Part shown: piece after piece, positions 26,026-36,041 of the stretch
Layout: the number at the start of each line of letters is the position of its first letter
Numbering within the stretch: the first letter of the stretch is position 1
From: Pseudomonas piscis
GTDB taxonomy: Bacteria > Pseudomonadota > Gammaproteobacteria > Pseudomonadales > Pseudomonadaceae
DNA length: 64,000 bases
Assembly (NCBI RefSeq): GCF_009380155.1
Contig: NZ_WHUV01000006.1
Coordinates: forward strand, 248,001-312,000
Reading direction: 5' to 3'
The notes under the pieces: generated by a model
Told to the model about the DNA's origin: nothing
The model's database searches: none
What the model saw: the letters and a program-made list of their open reading frames with translations, nothing else
Made by a program: the position numbers and the translations under genes

Positions 26026-27255
26026 TCAAGCGGTGTGCTGTTCCTTGTAGGCCTTGATCGCTTTCAGGCGCGCAAGGCGCAAGGCTTCGCCCAGTTCCGG
26101 CCCCTTGAATCCTTGTTCCAGCAAAGGTTGCACGGCCACCGAGCGTGCGGCATTGGCTGCGCCACGCAGGTAGTCGGCCTGTGGATAAGGTCGTGATTCC
26201 AGGCCCTGGCGGCCACGGGCGTCCATTTCGCAGGCGGCGATGAATTCCTCGAAGCGCTGGGGGCGCCGGAAAATATCGAAGTGCTGCAGCAGTTCCAGCA
26301 AGGTCGAGGCCTTGAGCTCCCGGGCGCGATGCCCATGGGTGTGGTACTGGCCTACCAGCAAGGCCAGCTCCTGGCATTCCCGGGGAACCTTGAAGCGCTC
26401 GTTGAGCGCCTTGATCAGTTCGAGGCCAGCCTGCTCATGGCCAATATGCCGTGGCCATTGCTCCTCGGGAGTGGCGCCCTTGCCGAGGTCGTGCAGCAGG
26501 CAGGCCCAGCGCACGCTCAATGGTTGCCGGTGCAGGGCTGCTTGTTGCAAGACGCTGAGGATGTGCAGGCCGGTGTCCACTTCCGGATGATGGGCGGGCG
26601 GTTGCGGCACTCCGAACAACGCATCGACCTCCGGCATCAGTACCGCCAGGGCACCGCACTCGCGCAGTACCTGGATGAACACCTGGGGCTGATCCTCCAT
26701 CAGGGCGCGAGAAATCTCCTTCCAGCTGCGCTCCGCTGTCAGGGCCTGTAGCTCGCCTGATTGGCTGAGCTGGCGCATCAGGTCGAGGGTCTGCGGGGCC
26801 ACGCTGAAACCCAGCTCGGCATAGCGGGCGGCGAAGCGGGCAACCCGTAGCACTCGCAAGGGATCTTCGGCGAACGCCGGGGAAACATGGCGAAGAATTC
26901 GGTCTTCGAGGTCCTTCTGGCCGTGGTAGGGGTCGGTGATCTTGCCCTGGTCATCCTCGGCCATGGCATTGATGGTCAGGTCGCGGCGGATCAGGTCTTC
27001 TTCCAGCGTCACCTCGGGGCTGGCGTGGAAGGTGAAACCGCCATAGCCATGCCCGCTCTTGCGTTCGGTTCGGGCCAGGGCGTATTCCTCGCCAGTGCGT
27101 GGGTGCAGGAACACCGGGAAATCCGCGCCCACGGGACGAAAACCCTGGTCGAGCATTTGTTGGGCGCTGGCGCCGACCACCACCCAGTCGATATCGGTGA
27201 TCGCTCGACCCAGCAAGCGATCCCGTACCGCGCCACCGACTTTGTAAATCTGCAT
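26026..27255 (-). CDS. cca: Multifunctional CCA-adding tRNA nucleotidyltransferase
   Basis: A 409-residue enzyme that builds or repairs the 3' CCA end of tRNAs. The N-terminal class II nucleotidyltransferase shows [11 protein letters not shown] and the metal pair in [19 protein letters not shown] and [17 protein letters not shown] are also family motifs. A C-terminal HD domain ([12 protein letters not shown], then HEQAGLELI) gives the phosphohydrolase activity of the longer gamma-proteobacterial form. A ribosome site GGAGG lies about 7 bases before the ATG. Confidence 0.97.
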   Translation of the reverse strand: MQIYKVGGAVRDRLLGRAITDIDWVVVGASAQQMLDQGFRPVGADFPVFLHPRTGEEYALARTERKSGHGYGGFTFHASPEVTLEEDLIRRDLTINAMAEDDQGKITDPYHGQKDLEDRILRHVSPAFAEDPLRVLRVARFAARYAELGFSVAPQTLDLMRQLSQSGELQALTAERSWKEISRALMEDQPQVFIQVLRECGALAVLMPEVDALFGVPQPPAHHPEVDTGLHILSVLQQAALHRQPLSVRWACLLHDLGKGATPEEQWPRHIGHEQAGLELIKALNERFKVPRECQELALLVGQYHTHGHRARELKASTLLELLQHFDIFRRPQRFEEFIAACEMDARGRQGLESRPYPQADYLRGAANAARSVAVQPLLEQGFKGPELGEALRLARLKAIKAYKEQHTA

Positions 27256-27320
27256 AGAAAACCTCCGTTAGCGCGACAGGATAACCCTTGTGTCGTGCCA
27301 ACGGAGGCTTGTCGTCGGCC

Positions 27321-28883
27321 TCAGAGGTGGATGACCGCCAGGTCCAGCCGCCCGTAGTCGTTTTCGCCGTGCTCGTTCCTGGGCGGTACGTGGTGGGTCT
27401 TCATCACCTGGTCGCCCTGCAGGGTTTCCAGGTGGATATCGAAGCCCCAGAGCCGGTGCAGGTGCTTGAGCACCTCGTCGGTGGAGTCGCCCAGCGGCTT
27501 GCGGTCATGCTGTTGGTGGCGCAGTGTCAGCGAGCGATCGCCGCGCCGATCGATGCTCCAGATCTGCACGTTGGGTTCGCGGTTGCCCAGGTTGTATTGC
27601 GCGGCCAGGGTCTCGCGGATGATGCGGTAGCCGCTTTCGTCATGGATCGCCGGGACCAGCAAGTCGTCCCGCTGGTCGTCGTCGAGGATGCTGAACAGCT
27701 TCAAGTCGCGGATCACCTTGGGCGACAGGTACTGCAGGATGAAGCTCTCGTCCTTGAAGCTGCTCATGGCGAACTTGATGCTCGAGAGCCAGTCGGTGCC
27801 GGCCAGTTCGGGGAACCAGCGGCGGTCCTCCTCGGTGGGTTCCTCGCACATGCGCCGGATGTCGCGATACATGGCAAAACCCAGGGCATAGGGGTTGATG
27901 CCGTTGTAGTAGGGGCTGTCGAAGCCCGGCTGGAACACCACGCTGGTATGGGAGGCGAGGAACTCCATCATGAAGCCGTCGGTGACCAGGCCCTCGTCAT
28001 ACAGGTCGTTCATGAGGGTGTAGTGCCAGAAAGTGGCCCAGCCCTCGTTCATCACCTGGGTCTGGCGTTGTGGATAGAAGTACTGGGCGATCTTGCGCAC
28101 GATGCGCACGATCTCCCGCTGCCAGGGCTCCAGCAAGGGTGCATGTTTCTCGATGAAGTAGAGGATGTTCTCCTGGGGTTCGGCGGGGAAGCGTGCGTTG
28201 TCCTTGTCGCTGAGCTTGTCGGCGTTCTTGGGAATGGTACGCCACAGGTCGTTGATCTGCTTTTGCAGGTGCTCTTCCCGATCTTTCTGCCGGCGCCGTT
28301 CTTCTTCCGCGGAAATCGGATAAGGCCGCTTGTAGCGGTCGACGCCGTAGTTCATCAGGGCGTGGCAGGAGTCCAGCAGGTCTTCCACAGCATCGATGCC
28401 ATGGCGTTCTTCGCACTGCGAGATGTACTGCTTGGCGAAGACCAGGTAGTCGATGATCGAACTGGCATCGGTCCAGGTGCGGAACAAGTAGTTGCCCTTG
28501 AAGAAGCTGTTGTGGCCGTAGCAGGCATGGGCCACCACCAGGGCCTGCATGCAGATGGTGTTTTCCTCCATCAGGTAGGCGATGCACGGGTCGGAGTTGA
28601 TGACGATCTCGTAGGCCAGGCCCATCTGGCCACGGCTATAGGATTTCTCGGTGCTGAGGAAGTGCTTGCCGTAGGACCAGTGGTGGTAACCCAGGGGCAT
28701 GCCCACCGAGGCGTAGGCGTCCATCATCTGCTCGGCAGTGATCACTTCGATCTGGTTGGGGTAGGTGTCCAGGGCATAGCGGGCCGCGATGCGGCTGATT
28801 TCGCGGTCGTAGGCCTGGATCAGCTCGAAGGTCCATTCCGAGCCGGTGGAGATGGGCTGGCGTTTCTGCTCTCTGGCGGTCAT
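27321..28883 (-). CDS. SpoVR-family protein (YcgB-like)
   Basis: A 520-residue SpoVR-family protein; the symbol spoVR is often used. Conserved blocks: [52 protein letters not shown], and [20 protein letters not shown]. The His/Glu-rich blocks suggest metal binding, but the biochemical role is not established. In most gamma-proteobacteria it is next to prkA and the DUF444 gene and is induced under stress or starvation. The start overlaps the end of the DUF444 gene by four bases (ATGA). Confidence 0.95.
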   Translation of the reverse strand: MTAREQKRQPISTGSEWTFELIQAYDREISRIAARYALDTYPNQIEVITAEQMMDAYASVGMPLGYHHWSYGKHFLSTEKSYSRGQMGLAYEIVINSDPCIAYLMEENTICMQALVVAHACYGHNSFFKGNYLFRTWTDASSIIDYLVFAKQYISQCEERHGIDAVEDLLDSCHALMNYGVDRYKRPYPISAEEERRRQKDREEHLQKQINDLWRTIPKNADKLSDKDNARFPAEPQENILYFIEKHAPLLEPWQREIVRIVRKIAQYFYPQRQTQVMNEGWATFWHYTLMNDLYDEGLVTDGFMMEFLASHTSVVFQPGFDSPYYNGINPYALGFAMYRDIRRMCEEPTEEDRRWFPELAGTDWLSSIKFAMSSFKDESFILQYLSPKVIRDLKLFSILDDDQRDDLLVPAIHDESGYRIIRETLAAQYNLGNREPNVQIWSIDRRGDRSLTLRHQQHDRKPLGDSTDEVLKHLHRLWGFDIHLETLQGDQVMKTHHVPPRNEHGENDYGRLDLAVIHL

Positions 28884-30154
28884 GTCACTAACCTGCGCTG
28901 GAAGAGTTCACGGAAGACCGGATAGATATCTCCGGCCGAAACCAGTTGTTGCTGCGCGAAAGTCTCGGAGAAGGCTTCTGCGATGCGTTCATATTCGAAC
29001 CACAGGGCCTGGTGTTCCCGGGGTGTGATCTCGACGTAGGTGTAGTACTGCACGAACGGCATGATCTGGTTGATCAGGATATCGCGGCAGATGGGCGAGT
29101 CGTCGTTCCAGTTGTCGCCGTCGGAGGCCTGGGCGGCGTAGATGTTCCACTCGTTGCTTGGATAGCGCTCGGCCATGATCTCCTGCATCAGCTTCAGGGC
29201 GCTGGAGACGATGGTCCCGCCGGTTTCCCGTGAGTAGAAGAATTCTTCCTCATCCACTTCCCGGGCGCTGGTGTGATGGCGGATGAACACCACGTCGATC
29301 TTGTCGTAGTTGCGCTTGAGGAACAGGTACAAAAGGATGAAGAAACGCTTGGCGATGTCCTTGGTGGCCTGGGTCATGGAGCCGGAGACGTCCATCAGGC
29401 AGAACATCACCGCCTTGGAACTGGGGTTGGGATGCTTCACCAGCAAGTTGTACTTGAGGTCGAAGGTGTCGAGGAAGGGCACGCGGTGAATTCTCGCGCT
29501 CAAGCGCTCGATTTCAGCTTCAAGTTCCTGGATATCGCCGAAGTTGTCCGGCTCTTCGCGCTTCAGGCGGGCCAGTTCCTCTTTCGCTTCGCGCAGCTTG
29601 GCCCGGCTGCTGCCGGACAGGGCGATGCGCCGTGCATGTGCCGAGCGCAGGGTGCGGATGATGTTGATCCGCGATGGGTTGCCTTCGTTGCTGATACCCG
29701 CGCGTACGGTCTTGAAGGTATCGATGCCGGTCAGGTTGCGCTTGACCAGGTTGGGTAGCTCAAGGTCCTCGAACATGAATTCGAGGAACTCCTCCTGGGT
29801 GATCTGGAAGACGAACTCGTCCATGCCTTCGCCGGAGTTACCGGCCTTGCCGCCGCCCCCGCCGCCTCCGCCACCCCCTTGGGGCCTGGCGATATGCTCG
29901 CCGGCGGTGAATTCCTTGTTGCCCGGATGCACGACGGTCTGCTTGCCGCCGCGTCCGTGGTGCAGGACTGGTTCGTCGATGTCTCGTCCGGGAATGCTGA
30001 TCTGTTCGCCATGCTCCATGTCGGTGATGGAGCGGCGGCTGACGGCCTCCTCGACGGCCTTCTTGATGTGGTCGCGGTAGCGCCGCAGAAACCGCTGGCG
30101 GTTCACCGTGCTCTTGTTCTTGCCGTTCAGGCGTCGGTCTATTACGTAGCTCAT
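28880..30154 (-). CDS. DUF444 / YeaH-YhbH family protein with VWA-like domain
   Basis: A 424-residue protein. The N-terminal part is basic ([20 protein letters not shown]). A run of ten glycines at 93-102 is likely a flexible linker. The von Willebrand A-like metal site appears as [16 protein letters not shown] (DxSxS). Its partners PrkA and SpoVR suggest that the three act together, perhaps in stress signalling; the molecular function is unknown. I chose the ATG at 30154, preceded by GGAGG at 5 bases, instead of the upstream open frame. Confidence 0.94.
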   Translation of the reverse strand: MSYVIDRRLNGKNKSTVNRQRFLRRYRDHIKKAVEEAVSRRSITDMEHGEQISIPGRDIDEPVLHHGRGGKQTVVHPGNKEFTAGEHIARPQGGGGGGGGGGKAGNSGEGMDEFVFQITQEEFLEFMFEDLELPNLVKRNLTGIDTFKTVRAGISNEGNPSRINIIRTLRSAHARRIALSGSSRAKLREAKEELARLKREEPDNFGDIQELEAEIERLSARIHRVPFLDTFDLKYNLLVKHPNPSSKAVMFCLMDVSGSMTQATKDIAKRFFILLYLFLKRNYDKIDVVFIRHHTSAREVDEEEFFYSRETGGTIVSSALKLMQEIMAERYPSNEWNIYAAQASDGDNWNDDSPICRDILINQIMPFVQYYTYVEITPREHQALWFEYERIAEAFSETFAQQQLVSAGDIYPVFRELFQRRLVT

Positions 30155-30180
30155 GATTCCTCCGGTGACTGGATGCAGCC

Positions 30181-30290
30181 GCAAGCTTCAAGCTTCAAGC
30201 TGCAAGAAAGAGCAGCCACCGCTGCCGCAAGCCGCGGCGCGGGTTCGAACCCGACGCCGGACGACTTGCAGCTTGCGGCTTGTCGCTTGC
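30181..30290. repeat. CTTG-rich inverted repeat between prkA and the DUF444 gene
   Basis: The left arm 30181-30206 is built from AAGCTTC/AAGCTGC units, and the right arm 30265-30290 from CTTGCAGC/TTGCGGC/TTGTCGC units. They are inverted copies matching at about 20 of 26 positions. Between them is a perfect 14-base palindrome, CGGGTTCGAACCCG (30240-30253). The RNA would form a long cruciform-like hairpin between two genes that are normally co-expressed. A similar CTTGCCGCTTCAAGCTTG motif recurs near 47051. This looks like a dispersed REP-like element. Confidence 0.65.
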
Positions 30291-30294
30291 CGCT

Positions 30295-32217
30295 TTATTG
30301 CGATTTCCTGACCCGCAGGTACCATTCCGACAGCAGGCGTACCTGCTTGTCGGTGTAGCCACGCTCCACCATCCGGGTGACGAAGTCGTTGTGTTTCTGT
30401 TGATCCTCCTTGCTGGCCTTGGCGTTGAAGCTGATGACCGGCAACAGGTCCTCGGTGTTGGAGAACATCTTCTTCTCGATAACCACCCGCAGTTTCTCGT
30501 AGCTGAGCCAGGTGGGGTTCTTGCCGTTGTTGTTGGCCCGGGCGCGCAGCACGAAGTTGACGATCTCGTTGCGGAAGTCTTTCGGGTTGCTGATGCCCGC
30601 CGGTTTCTCGATTTTTTCCAGTTCTTCGTTGAGCGCTACGCGGTTGAGGATTTCGCCGGTCTCCGGATCGCGGTATTCCTGGTCCTGGATCCAGAAGTCC
30701 GCGTACAGCACGTAGCGGTCGAAGATGTTCTGGCCGTACTCGCTGTAGGACTCCAGGTAGGCCGTCTGGATTTCCTTGCCGATGAACTCGATGTAGCGCG
30801 GCGCCAGGTATTCCTTGAGGAAGCGCAGGTAGCGCTCGCGGGTTTCAGCCTGGAACTGCTCCTGTTCGATCTGCTGCTCCAGCACATACAGCAGGTGTAC
30901 CGGGTTGGCCGCCACTTCGTGGGGGTCGAAGTTGAAGACCTTGGACAGGATCTTGAAGGCGAAGCGCGTCGACAGGCCGTTCATGCCCTCGTCGACACCG
31001 GCGCTGTCGCGGTACTCCTGGATCGACTTGGCCTTGGGATCGGTGTCCTTGAGGTTTTCCCCGTCGTAGACCCGCATCTTGGAATAGATGTTGGAGTTCT
31101 CTGGCTCCTTGAGGCGTGAGAGCACGGTGAACTGCGCGAGCATCTTCAGGGTGTCCGGGGCGCAATGGGCCTTGGCCAGGGAACTGTTGAACAGCAGCTT
31201 GTCGTAGATCTTCACTTCGTCGGTCACGCGCAGGCAGTACGGCACCTTGACGATATAGATCCGGTCGATGAAGGCCTCGTTGTTCTTGTTGTTGCGGAAG
31301 GTGTGCCACTCCGACTCGTTGGAGTGAGCCAAGAGGATGCCGGTGAACGGAATCGCCCCCAGGCCCTCGGTGCTGTTGTAGTTGCCTTCCTGGGTCGCGG
31401 TCAGCAGCGGGTGCAGGACCTTGATGGGGGCCTTGAACATCTCGACGAATTCCATCAGGCCCTGGTTGGCCCGGCACAGCGCCCCGGAATAGCTGTAGGC
31501 ATCGGCGTCGTTCTGCGGGAACTCCTCGAGCTTGCGGATATCCACCTTGCCCACCAGGGCCGAGATGTCCTGGTTGTTCTCGTCGCCAGGCTCGGTCTTG
31601 GCCACGGCGATCTGGTTGAGGATCGATGGATACAGCTTCACCACGCGGAACTGGCTGATGTCGCCACCGAACTCCGACAGGCGCTTGGTCGCCCAGGGCG
31701 ACATGATGGTGTTCAGGTAGCGCCGTGGAATGCCGAAGTCTTCCTCCAGGATGGCGCCATCTTCCGTGGCGTTGAACAGCCCTAGTGGCGACTCGAAGAC
31801 GGGCGAGCCCTTGATGGCGTAGAAGGGCACCTTCTCGATCAGTTGCTTGAGCTTTTCGGCCAGGGACGATTTACCGCCGCCAACCGGGCCCAGCAGGTAG
31901 AGGATCTGTTTCTTCTCTTCCAGGCCCTGGGCGGCATGGCGGAAATAGGAAACGATCTGGTCGATGCATTCTTCCATGCCATGGAAGTCTTCAAAGGCCG
32001 GATAGCGCCGGATCACTTTGTTGGAAAAGATTCGCGACAGCCTCGAGTTGGTCGAGGTGTCCAGCAGCTCGGGTTCGCCAATGGCCAATAGCAGGCGTTC
32101 TGCGGCCGAGGCATAGGCGCTGCGATCCTTCTTGCACAGTTCGAGGTATTCCTGCAGGGAAAACTCTTCCTGGCGCGTGGATTCGAAGCGTTGTTGGAAG
32201 TGGCTAAAAATACTCAT
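30295..32217 (-). CDS. prkA: PrkA-type serine protein kinase / AAA protein
   Basis: A 640-residue protein. The N-terminal AAA-like domain has the Walker A motif LGPVGGGKSSLAEKL near 110-125. The C-terminal PrkA domain includes EKPAGISNPKDFRNEIVNFVLRAR. Known as YeaG in E. coli, it belongs to the nitrogen-starvation and stationary-phase response; in Bacillus PrkA is a protein kinase or protease. The ATG has a GAGGTG ribosome site. The 300-base upstream gap (32218-32519) probably holds its promoter. It is first in the prkA-DUF444-spoVR set. Confidence 0.95.
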   Translation of the reverse strand: MSIFSHFQQRFESTRQEEFSLQEYLELCKKDRSAYASAAERLLLAIGEPELLDTSTNSRLSRIFSNKVIRRYPAFEDFHGMEECIDQIVSYFRHAAQGLEEKKQILYLLGPVGGGKSSLAEKLKQLIEKVPFYAIKGSPVFESPLGLFNATEDGAILEEDFGIPRRYLNTIMSPWATKRLSEFGGDISQFRVVKLYPSILNQIAVAKTEPGDENNQDISALVGKVDIRKLEEFPQNDADAYSYSGALCRANQGLMEFVEMFKAPIKVLHPLLTATQEGNYNSTEGLGAIPFTGILLAHSNESEWHTFRNNKNNEAFIDRIYIVKVPYCLRVTDEVKIYDKLLFNSSLAKAHCAPDTLKMLAQFTVLSRLKEPENSNIYSKMRVYDGENLKDTDPKAKSIQEYRDSAGVDEGMNGLSTRFAFKILSKVFNFDPHEVAANPVHLLYVLEQQIEQEQFQAETRERYLRFLKEYLAPRYIEFIGKEIQTAYLESYSEYGQNIFDRYVLYADFWIQDQEYRDPETGEILNRVALNEELEKIEKPAGISNPKDFRNEIVNFVLRARANNNGKNPTWLSYEKLRVVIEKKMFSNTEDLLPVISFNAKASKEDQQKHNDFVTRMVERGYTDKQVRLLSEWYLRVRKSQ

Positions 32218-32519
32218 GACGTCACCTCGCTCGATACGTGGAGCCGGCCGCGGATCAGTCAGTCAAGTGCTGGCATGCAACTGATGAAGTTCCAGTTGCT
32301 GTTTACCCCCCAGAACACTTTCAAAGCTATCGAGCTTGAAAGCTAGTACCGATGACCCGCTCGCCGGTGTACCGGCTCTCCCCTGATTTGGATGGCCTGT
32401 GGCTAAGGATAGTTCGGAATCGCAGAGGTCAAGGCGAGATGGCGGATTAGTTACACGCTACCGTTCGTCTGGTGGCGCGTCAGCCCACGTAGTACGCGGG
32501 CTAGAGCGGTGGAAAAAAA
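32218..32519. promoter_or_regulatory. Gene-free region between prkA and glpE
   Basis: I see no gene here. There are three inverted repeats. CTTTCA-A-AGCT-ATCG-AGCT-TGAAAG lies at 32318-32342. GCCGGT-GT-ACCGGC lies at 32363-32376. AGCCCACG-TAGTA-CGCGGGCT, with one G-T pair, lies at 32482-32502. The first two are 101-160 bases upstream of prkA and could be regulatory. The third could be a stop signal for the apaG-apaH-glpE transcript, but it lacks a T-tract on the minus strand. Confidence 0.45.
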
Positions 32520-32849
32520 TTATTCGGCGTTGTCCCGGGCGGTTTCCGCAGGATAGGTGCTGCGCCACAGCTCGAAACCGCCATCGAGGCTGTAGACGTC
32601 GGAGAAACCCTGGCTGACCAGGTAGGCCGCAGCGCTCTGGCTGGAGTTGCCGTGGTAGCACACCACCACCAGCGGGGCGTCCAGGTCGGCGTTGCGAATG
32701 AAGTCCGAGATGGAGTGGTTGTCCAGGTGCAGCGAACCGCTGATGTGGTTCAGGGCGTAGGTTTGCGGGTCACGGATATCCACCACGACGGCGCCTTGTT
32801 CGCGCAGGGCCTGGGCCTGTTCTGGAGGGATGCGTTTGAATTCGCTCAT
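32520..32849 (-). CDS. glpE: Thiosulfate sulfurtransferase GlpE (single-domain rhodanese)
   Basis: A 109-residue single-domain rhodanese that moves sulfane sulfur from thiosulfate to acceptors such as cyanide or thioredoxin. The catalytic Cys64 is in [14 protein letters not shown], the GlpE-type CYHGNSSQ loop. [11 protein letters not shown] is the other family motif. AGGAG lies 7 bases before the ATG. It is the last gene of the apaG-apaH-glpE run, 29 bases after apaH, as in other Pseudomonas. Confidence 0.94.
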   Translation of the reverse strand: MSEFKRIPPEQAQALREQGAVVVDIRDPQTYALNHISGSLHLDNHSISDFIRNADLDAPLVVVCYHGNSSQSAAAYLVSQGFSDVYSLDGGFELWRSTYPAETARDNAE

Positions 32850-32878
32850 GGCGGACTCCTGGGTTGGGTCGGCGCCGT

Positions 32879-33739
32879 CTAGGCGACGGGCGGGGTAGGG
32901 ATGGGGGCGGGTGCTGCATGGCCATGGGCATCGCAGTCGCAGGTCAGGCGCAGGCCGGTATCGAGGTTCATCAGGGTCATGGAGCCGCCCCAGACACAAC
33001 CGCTGTCCAGGGCGAAGACGCCCGGTTCGTTGCACTGGCCTTCCAGGGCCGCCCAGTGGCCGAAGATGATCTTCAACTCCCGGGTCTTGCGTTCCTTGTG
33101 GCTGAACCAGGGGGCATAGCCGGCAGGCGCGGTATCCAGGCCCTCCTTGGTCTTGAGGTCGAGCTTGCCGTCGCTGGTGCAGAAGCGCATGCGCGTGAAG
33201 TAGTTGGTGATGACCCGCAAGCGGGTGACACCCTTGAGCTCGCTGTCCCATTTCGCTGGGTCGTTGCCGTACATGCCGTCCAGGAAGGGCTCGAAGAGGT
33301 TGTCGTCACGCAGTGCCTGCTCGACTTCCGCTGCGTACTTGAGCGCCTTCTTCAAGGACCATTGCGGAGCGATGCCGGCATGCACCATGGCGACGTTGCG
33401 GGTTTCGTCGTAGTGCATCAGCTGCTGCTGGCGCAGCCATTGCAGCAGTTCCTCGCAGTCCGGGGCTTGCAGGATTTCGCGCAGGGTATCGGACTTCTTC
33501 AGGCGCTCGATATTGCGCCATGCGGCCAGCAGGTGCAGGTCGTGGTTGCCCAGTACGCAGACCAGCGACTCACGGATGGAGTAGAGATAACGCAGGGTCT
33601 CCAGGGACTGTGGGCCGCGATTGACCAGGTCGCCGACCAGCCACAGGCGGTCCCGGGTGGGGGCGAAGTCTACCTGCTCCAACAGGCACTGCAGCGGTTC
33701 CAGGCAGCCTTGCAGGTCGCCAACGGCGTAGGTTGCCAT
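32879..33739 (-). CDS. apaH: Diadenosine tetraphosphatase, symmetrical
   Basis: A 286-residue metallophosphoesterase that cleaves Ap4A to two ADP. It is also reported to remove Np4 caps from RNA. Metal-site motifs in order: [16 protein letters not shown] and LGNHDLHLL, with later AMVHAGI and FGHWAALEG. The start overlaps the apaG stop (ATGA). The C-terminus after TCDCDAHGH is Pro/Ala-rich and probably disordered. Confidence 0.97.
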   Translation of the reverse strand: MATYAVGDLQGCLEPLQCLLEQVDFAPTRDRLWLVGDLVNRGPQSLETLRYLYSIRESLVCVLGNHDLHLLAAWRNIERLKKSDTLREILQAPDCEELLQWLRQQQLMHYDETRNVAMVHAGIAPQWSLKKALKYAAEVEQALRDDNLFEPFLDGMYGNDPAKWDSELKGVTRLRVITNYFTRMRFCTSDGKLDLKTKEGLDTAPAGYAPWFSHKERKTRELKIIFGHWAALEGQCNEPGVFALDSGCVWGGSMTLMNLDTGLRLTCDCDAHGHAAPAPIPTPPVA

Positions 33740-34119
33740 CAGTGCAGTGCCCCGGGGACCGCGAGGCGGAAGGGCGCGATGATGGCGTCGAACTGTTTGC
33801 CGTCCTCGGCCAGCATCTGGTAGCTGCCCTGCATGTTCCCGACCTGGGTGGTCATGACTGTGCCGCTGCTGTAGGTGTGGCTCTTGCCGACGGCGATCAA
33901 CGGTTGCTGGCCAACCACGCCGGCACCGCGTACCTCTTCCACATGCCCGTCGCCATCGGTGATCACCCAGTGCCGGGACAGCAACTTGGCTGGCAGCAGG
34001 CCGTTGTTCTGCACGGTGATGGTGTAGGCGAAGGCGAAACGGTTGTGCTCGGGTTGCGACTGGTCTGCCAGGAAGCGAGTGACGACGCTGACGTCGATCT
34101 GATAGCGGGGATCGGACAT
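33739..34119 (-). CDS. apaG: ApaG protein (Co2+/Mg2+ efflux-associated)
   Basis: A 126-residue single-domain beta-sandwich protein. Typical segments: [47 protein letters not shown] and [12 protein letters not shown]. The biochemical role is uncertain; it was named for its place before apaH and a link to cobalt resistance in Salmonella. The length is typical. It is separated from rsmA by a 126-base gap with a strong hairpin. Confidence 0.95.
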   Translation of the reverse strand: MSDPRYQIDVSVVTRFLADQSQPEHNRFAFAYTITVQNNGLLPAKLLSRHWVITDGDGHVEEVRGAGVVGQQPLIAVGKSHTYSSGTVMTTQVGNMQGSYQMLAEDGKQFDAIIAPFRLAVPGALH

Positions 34120-34184
34120 GCAAAGGGCCTTTAAAGCAAAGCGGGGCGCGGGACAGGATTGACGCAGGTCAGTCTAGGTCAAGT

Positions 34185-34227
34185 AGCGGGTAGGACACCA
34201 GACATCCTGGTTGGCGTCCTACCCGCT
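34185..34227 (-). promoter_or_regulatory. 12-bp stem-loop between rsmA and apaG
   Basis: AGCGGGTAGGAC (34185-34196) and GTCCTACCCGCT (34216-34227) are perfectly complementary, with a 19-base loop. It lies between the rsmA stop and the apaG start on the minus strand. No T-run follows, so it more likely modulates mRNA stability or folding than terminates transcription. Confidence 0.6.
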
Positions 34228-34245
34228 GGCGCTGGGTGGGGTTGC

Positions 34246-35055
34246 TCAGCTGGTGGGCTTGGCCTGGTCGGCCAGTTGGTCGGCCAGGCGCACGAACGCG
34301 GCCAGGTCCAGCTGTTCAGGGCGCAGGCTGCCGTCGACGCCGGCGGCTTCGATCTCGGCATTGCTCAGGAGGGCCTTGAGGGTGTTGCGCAGGGTCTTGC
34401 GACGCTGGTTGAAGGCTTCGCGAACGATGCGTTCCAGCAACCGATGGTCCTTGGCCGGGTGCGGCAGCACTGCGTGGGGTACCAGGCGCACGATTGCCGA
34501 ATCGACTTTCGGCGGCGGGTTGAAGGCGCCAGGGCCGACATTGAACAGGTGTTCCACGCGGCAGTGGTACTGGACCATGATCGACAAGCGACCCCAGTCG
34601 CCACCGCCTGGGCCGGCGGCCAGGCGCTCCACCACTTCCTTCTGCAGCATGAAATGCATGTCGCGGATCAGGCCCGCGTTGTGCAGCAAATGGAAGATCA
34701 GCGGCGTGGAGATGTTGTAGGGCAGGTTGCCCACCACCCGCAGGCTGCCTGGCGCGGCACCCAGGGTGTTGAAGTCGAACTTCAGGGCATCGCCCTGGTG
34801 CAGCTTGAAGTTGCCGCGGCCAGCGAACTGCTGGTTGAGGATCGGCACCAGGTCCTTGTCCAGCTCCACCACGTCCAGTTGCGCGCCGCTGCCCAGCAGG
34901 CCCTCGGTGAGGGCCCCCTGGCCCGGGCCGATTTCCAGCATGCGGTCCTGGGGCTTGGCGTTGATGGCCCGCAGGATGCGGTCGATGACGCCGGCGTCAT
35001 GCAGGAAGTTCTGACCGAAGCGCTTGCGCGCCCGGTGTTGGTATTGCTCGCTCAT
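34246..35055 (-). CDS. rsmA: 16S rRNA dimethyladenosine transferase
   Basis: A 269-residue SAM-dependent methyltransferase (KsgA) that dimethylates A1518 and A1519 of 16S rRNA during small-subunit maturation. Motifs: [11 protein letters not shown] at the N-terminus, SAM site [15 protein letters not shown], and catalytic NLPYNIS. The start overlaps the pdxA stop by four bases (ATGA), so it is translationally coupled to pdxA. Confidence 0.97.
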   Translation of the reverse strand: MSEQYQHRARKRFGQNFLHDAGVIDRILRAINAKPQDRMLEIGPGQGALTEGLLGSGAQLDVVELDKDLVPILNQQFAGRGNFKLHQGDALKFDFNTLGAAPGSLRVVGNLPYNISTPLIFHLLHNAGLIRDMHFMLQKEVVERLAAGPGGGDWGRLSIMVQYHCRVEHLFNVGPGAFNPPPKVDSAIVRLVPHAVLPHPAKDHRLLERIVREAFNQRRKTLRNTLKALLSNAEIEAAGVDGSLRPEQLDLAAFVRLADQLADQAKPTS

Positions 35056-36041
35056 ATACGGTTCTCGGCCATCTGGTAGGCGGTTTCCAGGGCGACCTGC
35101 AGGCTGCCGGTATCGATCCTGCCGCTGCCGGCCAGGTCCAGTGCGGTGCCGTGGTCGACTGAGGTGCGGATGATCGGCAAGCCTAGTGTCACGTTGACGG
35201 CAGCGCCGAAGCCTTTGTACTTCAGCACGGGCAGGCCCTGGTCGTGGTACATCGCCAGCACTGCATCGCAGTGCTCCAGATATTTGGGGGTAAACAGAGT
35301 GTCGGCCGGCAGCGGACCGCGCAGGTCCATGCCTTCTTGGCGCAGACGCTCCAGGGTAGGTTCGATGATGTCGATTTCTTCGCGGCCCAGGTGGCCGCCT
35401 TCGCCGGCATGGGGGTTGAGCCCGCAGACCAGGATTCGCGGCTGGGCGATGCCGAACTTCTGTTGCAGGTCGGCATGCAGGATCCGCGTGACCCGTTCCA
35501 GGCGCTCGGGGGTGATCGCATCGGCGATATCCCGCAGCGGCAGGTGGGTGGTCACCAGTGCCACGCGCAAGCCGCGGGTGGCCAGCATCATGACCACCTG
35601 CTGGGTCTGGGTCAGGTCCGCGAGGAACTCGGTATGCCCGGAAAAGGCGATCCCGGAATCGTTGATCACGCCCTTGTGTACGGGAGCGGTGATCATCCCG
35701 GCGAAGCGACCGTCCAGGCAACCCTGGCCGGCACGCGTCAGGGTCTGCAGGACGAAGGCGGCATTGGCCTGGTCCAGTTGGCCGCTGGCTACGGGTTTAC
35801 CCAGGGGGGTATCCCAGACATAGAGGCTGCCCGCTGCTGCCGGAGCATCCGGCAAGTGCTCCGGGTCCACCGACAGTAGGGTGACGGCCACTCCCAGTTG
35901 CGCGGCCCGCTCGAGGAGCAGGTCGCGGCTGGTAATGGCAATCAGGGGGTGGGGCTGGGGTTGCGAGGCGAGCAGCAGGCATAGGTCGGGGCCTATACCC
36001 GCCGGCTCGCCGGGTGTCAGGGCGAAGCGTGCGGGTTTCAC
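35052..36041 (-). CDS. pdxA: 4-hydroxythreonine-4-phosphate dehydrogenase
   Basis: A 329-residue enzyme of pyridoxal-5'-phosphate synthesis. It oxidises 4-phosphooxy-L-threonine to an unstable amino-ketone used by PdxJ. Motifs: [12 protein letters not shown] at the start, metal-site [23 protein letters not shown], and [16 protein letters not shown]. The start is a GTG at 36041, overlapping the surA stop by four bases. It is in the conserved lptD-surA-pdxA-rsmA order. Confidence 0.97.
   Translation of the reverse strand: MKPARFALTPGEPAGIGPDLCLLLASQPQPHPLIAITSRDLLLERAAQLGVAVTLLSVDPEHLPDAPAAAGSLYVWDTPLGKPVASGQLDQANAAFVLQTLTRAGQGCLDGRFAGMITAPVHKGVINDSGIAFSGHTEFLADLTQTQQVVMMLATRGLRVALVTTHLPLRDIADAITPERLERVTRILHADLQQKFGIAQPRILVCGLNPHAGEGGHLGREEIDIIEPTLERLRQEGMDLRGPLPADTLFTPKYLEHCDAVLAMYHDQGLPVLKYKGFGAAVNVTLGLPIIRTSVDHGTALDLAGSGRIDTGSLQVALETAYQMAENRI

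Noticed and set aside
30240-30253. T-loop-like GGGTTCGAACCC as a tRNA fragment
   Set aside because: No acceptor, D-arm or anticodon stem surrounds it. It is better explained as the centre of the inverted repeat.
32318-32345. Sigma-54 promoter for prkA, by analogy to E. coli yeaG
   Set aside because: The only GG-N10-GC candidate on the minus strand (TGGGGGGTAAACAGCA) fails at most other consensus positions.
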